In this document: positions 13,551 to 18,864 of the stretch, one piece after another | Numbering within the stretch: position 1 is the first letter of the stretch | How the letters are laid out: the number at the start of each line of letters is the position of its first letter | Assembly (NCBI RefSeq): GCF_040649515.1 | Contig: NZ_JBEZFP010000170.1 | Location: 1 to 18,864 of the forward strand | Direction of reading: 5' to 3' | Source: Yinghuangia elevatio | Lineage (GTDB): Bacteria; Actinomycetota; Actinomycetes; Streptomycetales; Streptomycetaceae | DNA length: 18,864 nt | Notes under the pieces: model-generated | Told to the model about the DNA's origin: nothing | Seen by the model: the letters and a program-made list of their open reading frames with translations, nothing else | Databases searched by the model: none | Program-made: the position numbers and the translations under genes

Positions 13551-15434
13551 TCACCCCCCGGTGGCCGCGCACGGGTCGTCGGCGCCCCACTTGCGGGCGA
13601 GCAGCGGGCTGTCGCAGCGGTCCGCGCCCTCGGGCGCGAGCGGGGTCGCGCCGCGTTCCATGAGGCTGACGTACGCCCCGGCTACGGCGACGCTTTCGAC
13701 GACGTGGTAGCTCCCCCGCAGTGCCTGGGCCGTGCTCCCCGCGACACCGGCGAAGGGGTTCTCGGGCACACCACGCAGCACGATGACGACGAGCCAGATG
13801 CGCTCGGGGTCGGCGGCGCGCAGGCAGGCCTCCGAGTCGAGGCAGTCGTACGTCCACAAGTCGTCGCGGTCCACTCCCGAACGGCCCAACAGCACGTCGT
13901 TCGGGCGGAGTTCGCCGCGCAGGTAGTACTCGACCCCGGCGTCGGTGTGCCACAGGCGCTGGTCGACGCTTGCGTAGACGATGCCGTCCCCGGGGCGTTG
14001 GCGTGCCCTCAGCAGGTCGGCTATCCCCCGGTAGTCGACCCAGGAAGCCGCCGACCGTTCGGGGTAGTCGCGCTGCTCGTGGGCGCCCGGTGCGCGCAAC
14101 TGCCGCTGGTCGGACACCCCGATCGCGGCCACGAGGGCGAGCAGCACCGCCGTCGCCACGGTTGCGGTGGGTGGGGTGATCGGACGTGCAATCGGAGCCG
14201 GGACCGGGGCCGGGCCCGGGGTTTGGCGGTCTCCGCTGCTGCCAGTTGCCCGGCCCGCGGCTGCCAGGCGGTCCGCGAGGACCGCGATGCCCGCGCCCGC
14301 GAGCACCGCCCACGCCGGGAGAGTGAAGAGGAAGTAGCGCGGCAGGAAGTACGACGTGTCCCCCGCCCGTGAAACCGCCCACACCACGGCGACCGGCACC
14401 AGCGCCACGCCGAAATACCCGGCCGCCGACCGGCGGTGCGGCCCGGTGCAGGCCCCGAGCGCCAGCACGGCCAGCGCGACGGCGACCGGTCCCGAAGCGG
14501 CCAGTCGCGGCAGCAGCACCTGGAGGGTGTCGAGGTCGGGGCGGGGTATCCACTCGATCTGGCGGACGCGTTGGCCTCCCGCGACGGCCGCCAGCGGCGC
14601 GAGCGGCGCCGTCCCGGCGGCGACCGCCACGAGGAAGGCCCGGCGTACGCTCGGTCGTTCGGCGCCTCGGGCACTGCCAGGCCGGGCTGCGAGCCACGCG
14701 ACGTGCCCGGCAAGGCCCGCGAGGGCGACGAGGTGCCAGACGCCGAGCAGCGCGACCGCCGTGGAGTAGGCCGCCCAGCGCCGGATCGTCGGCCGCTCCG
14801 CGGCCCGGGCGAGCAGCAGCGTCGCCACCGCGAAGGTCAGGCACACGAACCCGTAGGCGCGGGCCTCCTGTCCGTAGCGCGACACCGACGGCAGCAGCGC
14901 GAAGACCACGCCGGCGGCGGCGCCCGCCGGCCGGCCGAAGGCGCGCCGGCCGAGCAGGACCACGCAGGCGGCGGTCCCGGCCATGGCGAGCATCGCGGGC
15001 ATCCGCATGGCGAGCGTGCCGTCCCCGAAGACCGCGGTCCAGCCGCGCATGAACAGATAGAAGCCGCCGGCGGACGCGTCGACGTTGCCGAGCATGGCGA
15101 ACAGTTCGGGTACGGAGCGCTGCGCGGCGGTCCAGGTGGCCAGCTCGTCCCGCCACAGGACCGGGCTCTCGAAACGCCACAGGCAGAGGACCAGGGTCAG
15201 CAGTGCGGCGCCGAGCGGTGCCGCCGCGTCGCGAGCGACCCCAGGCGCGTCGACCGCCCGGCGCGTACCGCGGTCGAATCCCCGGGCGCTCCAGGGGAGT
15301 CGGACGGCGCGCGTCCGCGGCAGGTCGGAGGTGGACGGTCGGGCGGAGTCCAACACCCGTGTGCGAATACGCGGCGAGCGGGCGGGCGTGAGGCGGGCGG
15401 GCGTGGGGCGGGTACGCGTCGGGCGCGCCGTCAC
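13551..15434 (-). CDS. GT-C type membrane glycosyltransferase (GT39/PMT_2-like)
   Basis: The 627-residue product has an Arg/Thr/Pro-rich cytoplasmic N-terminus (1-72), then a membrane domain of about ten segments (about 73-450) and a soluble C-terminal domain of about 150 residues. The first outer loop carries WRDELATW with Asp96-Glu97, the acidic motif of GT-C enzymes, and a later YGQEARAYGF (187-196), typical of the PMT_2/ArnT-like family. Such enzymes move a sugar from a polyprenyl-phosphate donor onto proteins, lipids or wall polymers on the outer face of the membrane. Start GTG 15434-15432 has only a weak GAGGGCGGG ribosome site; a later start is possible within the low-complexity N-terminus. 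The F420 oxidoreductase gene lies 238 bases upstream on the same strand. Confidence 0.85.
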   Translation of the reverse strand: MTARPTRTRPTPARLTPARSPRIRTRVLDSARPSTSDLPRTRAVRLPWSARGFDRGTRRAVDAPGVARDAAAPLGAALLTLVLCLWRFESPVLWRDELATWTAAQRSVPELFAMLGNVDASAGGFYLFMRGWTAVFGDGTLAMRMPAMLAMAGTAACVVLLGRRAFGRPAGAAAGVVFALLPSVSRYGQEARAYGFVCLTFAVATLLLARAAERPTIRRWAAYSTAVALLGVWHLVALAGLAGHVAWLAARPGSARGAERPSVRRAFLVAVAAGTAPLAPLAAVAGGQRVRQIEWIPRPDLDTLQVLLPRLAASGPVAVALAVLALGACTGPHRRSAAGYFGVALVPVAVVWAVSRAGDTSYFLPRYFLFTLPAWAVLAGAGIAVLADRLAAAGRATGSSGDRQTPGPAPVPAPIARPITPPTATVATAVLLALVAAIGVSDQRQLRAPGAHEQRDYPERSAASWVDYRGIADLLRARQRPGDGIVYASVDQRLWHTDAGVEYYLRGELRPNDVLLGRSGVDRDDLWTYDCLDSEACLRAADPERIWLVVIVLRGVPENPFAGVAGSTAQALRGSYHVVESVAVAGAYVSLMERGATPLAPEGADRCDSPLLARKWGADDPCAATGG

Positions 15435-15625
15435 CCCGCCCTCGGCGTCCCCGCCGTCCGCCGGCCGCGCCGGACTGTCAGTCGTGCCGGACAGATTCCC
15501 GCTCCCCCACGTCGCCGCCGCCGTCGAATTCCCCCGAGCGAGACGGTACGGGATGTGCGGTGGACGCGGTCACCTGCTCCGGCAGAACGGGGGCGGGCGA
15601 AGCGGCGCCACCCGTACCGCCGCGG

Positions 15626-15649
15626 CACCCCCGTCCGCACCCCCGTCCG
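15626..15649. repeat. Perfect 12-base tandem duplication
   Basis: CACCCCCGTCCG occurs twice in succession (15626-15637 and 15638-15649) in the gap between the oxidoreductase and the glycosyltransferase. That 238-base gap holds no gene. The duplication may be simple slippage. Confidence 0.5.
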
Positions 15650-15672
15650 CGCCCGCCGCCCGCCGCGCCGCG

Positions 15673-16602
15673 TCACGCCTCCAGCAAGGCCGGGGCGAGA
15701 TCCCGCCAGTCGTCCATCGTGAGGTCCACCATGGACTCGCCGAGCACCTGGACGCAGACGTGGTCCGCACCCGCCGCGTGCTGGCTGTCGACCCGTGCCC
15801 GGAGCGCGGCCTCGTCGCCCCACGCCACGAGCGCGTCGACCAGGCGTTCACTGCCGCCGTCCGCGAAGTCGTCCTCGGCGAACCCGAGGCGCAGCCAGTT
15901 GTTGCGGTAGTTCGGCAGGCCCAGGTACGGCTTCATGTGCTCGCGGGCACGCCGCAGCGCGGTCTCGCGGTCGGTCGTGAACACGACCGCCTGCTCGACC
16001 GCGAGGTACCGGTCGGCGCCGAGGGTTTCGCGCGCGAGCGCCGTGTGCTCCGGGGTCACGAGGTACGTGTGTGCGCCTTCGGCCCGGTCGCGCGACAGTT
16101 CCAGCATGCGCGGCCCGAGCGCGGCGAGTACGCGTGGCGGTCGGGGCAGTTCGCCGCCGGCCGCGAAGTAGAGCGACGCGTCGAGCCCGTCGAGGTAGTT
16201 CCGCATCAGCGTGAGCGGCTTGTCGTAGACGTTGCCGCCCGGGCGCAGTCCTTCGACCAGCGGGCCGTGGCTGACCCCCAGGCCGAGGAGGAAGCGGCCC
16301 GGGTGTGCGTCCAGCAGGGTGCGCGCGGCGCCGTTGGTGGCGACCGCGTCCCGGGCCCAGAGGTTGGCGATGCCGGTGGCCACCGGGATGCGCGGGCTGG
16401 ACTCCAGGAGCAGGAGCGCCTGGGTGAACGTCTCGCGCCCGACGGTCTCGCCCCACCACAGGGCTCCGTAGCCGAGTGCGTCGAGTTCGGCGGCCGTGTC
16501 GCGGAGTTGTGCGACCGGGAGGAAGTCGAAGGCGGAGGTCCACAGTCCCACGCGACCGAGGTCGGGTACGGGGCGGTGTGCGGGCGGTGTGGTGTCGGAC
16601 AA
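15673..16602 (-). CDS. LLM-class F420-dependent oxidoreductase (TIGR03620-like)
   Basis: The product (about 309 residues) is a luciferase-like TIM barrel: GRVGLWTSAF at the N-terminus, ELDALGYGALWWGE, PVATGIANLWARDAVATNGAARTL, FLLGLGVSHGPLVEGL, PRVLAALGPRMLELSRDRAEGAHTYLVTPEHT, PYLGLPNYRNNWLRLGF and a final ADHVCVQVL. This series matches the TIGR03620 group (MSMEG_4141-type), an actinobacterial family predicted to use coenzyme F420. It would catalyse a hydride transfer in the cytoplasm; the substrate is unknown. The start is uncertain: TTG 16602-16600 is the only start codon just before the conserved region, with GGGGGAG unusually close (2 bases). The open frame extends to 16779 but the extra residues are Pro/Arg low complexity. 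It is divergent from the AIM24 gene. Confidence 0.88.
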   Translation of the reverse strand: MSDTTPPAHRPVPDLGRVGLWTSAFDFLPVAQLRDTAAELDALGYGALWWGETVGRETFTQALLLLESSPRIPVATGIANLWARDAVATNGAARTLLDAHPGRFLLGLGVSHGPLVEGLRPGGNVYDKPLTLMRNYLDGLDASLYFAAGGELPRPPRVLAALGPRMLELSRDRAEGAHTYLVTPEHTALARETLGADRYLAVEQAVVFTTDRETALRRAREHMKPYLGLPNYRNNWLRLGFAEDDFADGGSERLVDALVAWGDEAALRARVDSQHAAGADHVCVQVLGESMVDLTMDDWRDLAPALLEA

Positions 16603-16774
16603 GGCTCCCCCAGGGGTGGCGGGTGAAGGTTGCGGACAAGAAGGCGGGTGAGAGAGGTGCGTGAGGCGACGGGTCGGGGCCGCACGCCGGAACTGCCTCT
16701 GTAACGGCGTGACAGAACGAGCTGCCCCGCACGATACGGGAGGGCGTACGCCGCCGAAGTTGGGGTGCACTTTG

Positions 16775-16804
16775 TTCACCGCAGGAGTGCGGACCAGGGA
16801 TCAT
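16775..16804 (+). promoter_or_regulatory. Putative promoter of the AIM24 gene
   Basis: TTCACC (16775-16780), an 18-base spacer and GATCAT (16799-16804) match the -35 and -10 consensus at four of six positions each. The -10 ends six bases before GTG 16811, which again predicts a leaderless message. Confidence 0.35.
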
Positions 16805-16810
16805 GTCTGG

Positions 16811-17710
16811 GTGCAGAGTCCCCTGTTCAACAATGTCGCCCTTCAGTCGACCGATCGGTTCAGCCTGCAGAACCCGCAGATCCTGCGGGTGGGACTCGAC
16901 CGTCAGTCGGCCCCGGAGGTTCTCGCCCGCAAGGGCGCGATGATCGCGTTCACCGGTGCGGTGGATTTCGACGGCTACATGCCCACGCCGGGCGAGATGC
17001 GAGCCGCGGCGTACGGCGCCGAGTTCATGTCCCTGATGCGCTGCTTCGGCACCGGCGTCGTCTACCTGGCCAACCAGGCCCAGCACGTCCATGTGGTGTC
17101 GCTGGCGAACGACGCGCTGATCGTCGACAACGACTCTGTGCTGGCCCTGGACCCGGGGTTGACCTGGTCGCCCGTCGCGCTGGACGCCGAGGCACGCATC
17201 TCCGGCCCCGGCGCCAACGGCCTGCAGATCGGCGGTACGGGTGTGATCGCCCTGACCACGCCCGGGCATCCGCTGATCATGAAGGTCGGCGCGCGCAACG
17301 AGGTCTTCGTGGACGCCGACGCCGTTGTGGCGTGGTCGGCGAACCTCACCACCCGCCTGGAGGCCCAGACCGTGTCCAGCCGGATCTGGCGGCGGCGCGG
17401 CCAGACCGGCGAGGGCTGGATGCTCAGCTTCCTCGGCGAGGGCTGGGTCCTCGTGCAGTCGAACGAGGTCACCCCGGCGAACATGATCCAGCACCAGGGC
17501 GGACCGCTCGGCATGGGGCAGCAGGGCTACCGGCAGAACACCTGGGCGGGGCCCGGAGGCCCACACGGTCCCGTGCACCACGGGCCGCCCGGACCGCACG
17601 GGGCACCGCCGCCCGGACCGTACCCGCCGCACAGGCCGCCCGGGCCGGGCGGCCACGGTCCGTACCCGCCGCAGGGGCCGTATCCGCCGCAGGGACCGCA
17701 CCGCCGCTGA
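16811..17710 (+). CDS. AIM24-family protein with Pro/Gly/His-rich tail
   Basis: GTG 16811 is chosen because the family begins at this point (VQSPLFNN, then SLQNPQILRVGLD) and because a -10 element lies just upstream; the open frame to 16661 is rejected. Residues 1 to about 225 form the AIM24 (DUF124-type) beta-sandwich: EVLARKGAMIAFTGAVDFDGY, MRCFGTGVVYLANQAQHVHVV, VLALDPGLTWSP, a GTGVIALTT strand and VDADAVVAWSANL, ending in GEGWMLSFLGEGWVLVQ. The family is named after a yeast mitochondrial protein; the bacterial function is not settled. The last 70 or so residues are a low-complexity Gly/Pro/His/Tyr tail with GPYPPQ repeats. The CDF gene follows 164 bases later on the same strand, perhaps co-transcribed. 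The 17711-17874 gap shows no further gene. Confidence 0.85.
   Translation: MQSPLFNNVALQSTDRFSLQNPQILRVGLDRQSAPEVLARKGAMIAFTGAVDFDGYMPTPGEMRAAAYGAEFMSLMRCFGTGVVYLANQAQHVHVVSLANDALIVDNDSVLALDPGLTWSPVALDAEARISGPGANGLQIGGTGVIALTTPGHPLIMKVGARNEVFVDADAVVAWSANLTTRLEAQTVSSRIWRRRGQTGEGWMLSFLGEGWVLVQSNEVTPANMIQHQGGPLGMGQQGYRQNTWAGPGGPHGPVHHGPPGPHGAPPPGPYPPHRPPGPGGHGPYPPQGPYPPQGPHRR
17615..17707 (+). repeat. 18-base coding repeats in the AIM24 tail
   Basis: Units of the form GGNCCGTAYCCGCCGCAG lie at 17657-17674 and 17675-17692, with a related copy at 17615-17631 and a partial one from 17693. They encode GPYPPQ/GPYPPH. The tail has evidently grown by tandem duplication of one coding unit. Confidence 0.6.
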
Positions 17711-17874
17711 GCGATCGTGCCCGGCCTCCCCCCGGCCTGCCCCATGGCGTTCGGGTGGGCGCCCGCGCGTCTGCGCGGTCGGCCGGGCCGCCGCGCCGAT
17801 CATGGTCCGGAGGCGGCGCCGCCGCGGGCGGCTTCCCGGCAGCAGCGCGTGGGACTCGGCGGAGGCGGGCGTAC

Positions 17875-18798
17875 ATGGGGCACGATCACGGGCCGACGGC
17901 GGTCGGCGGCACCGTCAGCGCCGCCTACCGCAAGCGGCTGGCGGTCACCATCACGGTCACCGCCGTCGTGCTCGTGGTGCAGTTGGTCGGCGCGCTGCTG
18001 TCCAACAGCCTCGCGCTCCTCTCGGACAGCCTGCACATGTTCGTCGACACCAGTGGCGTGGCACTGGCCCTGGTCGCGGTGACCGTGGCGCAGCGCGAGC
18101 CGACGCCGCGGCGCACGTGGGGCCTCTACCGGGTGGAGATCCTTGCGGCGCTGGTGAACGCCATGCTGCTGGGCGCGATCGGGGCGTTCATCGCGTACCA
18201 GGCGGTCCGCCGGATCGGCGACCCGCCGGACGTGAAGACGGGTCCGCTGCTGGCCGCCGCGCTGCTGGGCCTCGCGGCCAACCTGGTCGGCCTGTTCCTG
18301 CTGCGCGGTGGCAAGGACCACAGTCTGAACCTCAAGGGCGCGTACCTGGAGGTGCTGGGCGACACGATGGGGTCGGTCGCGGCGGTCGCCACGGGTGTGA
18401 TCATCAGCACGACGGGGTGGGCGCTCGCCGACCCGATCGCGTCGCTGCTGATCGTCGCGATGATCCTGCCGCGCGCGTACCTGCTGCTCCGCGAGACGCT
18501 GCACGTGCTGTTGGAAGCGACACCACGTGATCTCGATCTCGGCAAACTGCGCGAACGGCTGCTCGCCGAGGCCGACATCGTCGAGGTGCACGACCTGCAC
18601 GCGTGGACGGTGACCAGCGGCATGCCGGTGCTGACCGCGCATCTGACGGTGACGGACGCGGTGATCCGGGAAGGCCGCATCGGACCTGTGCTCGACCGTG
18701 TCGGGGCCATCGTGGGCGACGACTTCGACGTACGGCACTCGACGATCCAGCTCGAACCGGAGGGGCACCGCGCGCACGAGTACGCGGACCACGCGTGA
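17875..18798 (+). CDS. Cation diffusion facilitator (CzcD/ZitB-like metal efflux)
   Basis: ATG 17875 follows GGAGG (17861-17865, spacing 9). The 307-residue product begins with a short His-containing head (MGHDHGP), then about six membrane helices and a C-terminal cytoplasmic domain (VHDLHAWTVTSGMPVLTAHL). The transport site residues are visible: SDSLHMFVD in TM2 gives His54 and Asp58, and YLEVLGD in TM5 gives Glu159 and Asp163, where many zinc CDFs have His-x3-Asp; Glu also occurs in CzcD-type members. DP at 186-187 and ALL-type helix packing are typical. It exports Zn, or a related divalent metal such as Co or Cd, in exchange for protons. No metal-sensing regulator is next to it in the window. 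A GC-rich terminator follows. Confidence 0.93.
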   Translation: MGHDHGPTAVGGTVSAAYRKRLAVTITVTAVVLVVQLVGALLSNSLALLSDSLHMFVDTSGVALALVAVTVAQREPTPRRTWGLYRVEILAALVNAMLLGAIGAFIAYQAVRRIGDPPDVKTGPLLAAALLGLAANLVGLFLLRGGKDHSLNLKGAYLEVLGDTMGSVAAVATGVIISTTGWALADPIASLLIVAMILPRAYLLLRETLHVLLEATPRDLDLGKLRERLLAEADIVEVHDLHAWTVTSGMPVLTAHLTVTDAVIREGRIGPVLDRVGAIVGDDFDVRHSTIQLEPEGHRAHEYADHA

Positions 18799-18810
18799 CG
18801 GAACGGCGTC

Positions 18811-18840
18811 GGCCCGGCCCCCGGCGAGGGGGGCGGGGCC
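18811..18840 (+). terminator. GC-rich terminator after the CDF gene
   Basis: GGCCCGGCCCCC (18811-18822) pairs with GGGGGGCGGGGCC (18828-18840) around a 5-base loop with one mismatch, starting 12 bases past the stop. A self-complementary GGGCGGGGCCCCGCCC (18831-18846) overlaps its right arm and offers an alternative fold. Confidence 0.6.
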
Positions 18841-18864
18841 CCGCCCGTTGGGCCCCCCGGGGTT

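Noticed and set aside
15848..17803. A 651-codon minus-strand open frame spanning the oxidoreductase and AIM24 genes
   Set aside because: It covers two unrelated real genes on opposite strands and translates to Arg/Pro/Gly repeats.
1..18864. CRISPR arrays, tRNA or rRNA genes, integrases or insertion sequences
   Set aside because: No regularly spaced repeats of CRISPR type, no cloverleaf-like segments and no transposase or integrase motifs were recognised on either strand by eye.

Overview
The window is very GC-rich (roughly 70-75% by eye). Its genes have strong G/C third positions, frequent GTG and TTG starts, GGAGG-type ribosome sites, and several starts sitting just behind a TANNNT -10 element (leaderless). 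The gene families present (F420-type luciferase-like oxidoreductase, AIM24, a PadR-controlled ABC operon, a fused double ABC exporter, an NodN/HtdZ-like MaoC protein) point to an actinomycete. A Streptomycetales relative is my best guess, but the genus cannot be read from the sequence.

Layout. 1-335 holds a minus-strand reading frame with an in-frame TGA that looks coding but that I do not recognise. 336-862 has no convincing gene and ends in a terminator hairpin serving a small secreted protein (863-1063, minus). After a 520-base non-coding stretch comes a lipoprotein-like polysaccharide deacetylase (1584-2591, plus), whose 3' end runs into degenerate ~18-base repeats. Next is a 1301-residue fused heterodimer-type ABC exporter (2879-6784, plus) with a palindrome in its promoter, then an orphan SBP_bac_5 solute-binding lipoprotein (7083-8708, plus) closed by a strong hairpin. 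The minus-strand operon padR - ABC ATPase - ABC-2 permease (10794 to 8826) has GTGA overlaps at both junctions and a 39-base two-tier dyad over its promoter.

Further right are a MaoC/HtdZ-like hydratase (minus), a cupin (plus, with a readable promoter and two abutting palindromes in its leader), and two large hairpins in the next gap. A leaderless class V aminotransferase (12489-13535) follows, convergent with a GT-C type membrane glycosyltransferase (13551-15434, minus). A TIGR03620-like F420 oxidoreductase (15673-16602, minus) is divergent from an AIM24 protein with a Pro/Gly/His tail (16811-17710). A CDF metal efflux protein (17875-18798) and a terminator close the window.

How the genes work together. 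The only clear multi-gene unit is the padR-ABC operon: a self-regulated efflux or export module whose ATPase carries an N-terminal helical segment like the HAAS-type domains often linked to PadR genes. The rest looks like chromosomal single genes with individual promoters. I see no phage, integrase, CRISPR, tRNA, rRNA or biosynthetic cluster. I do not think the window contains a clearly new multi-gene system. The best leads are the HAAS-ABC fusion with its operator, the cis-element architecture (dyads, hairpin pairs, leaderless starts), and the unusual start of the deacetylase gene.
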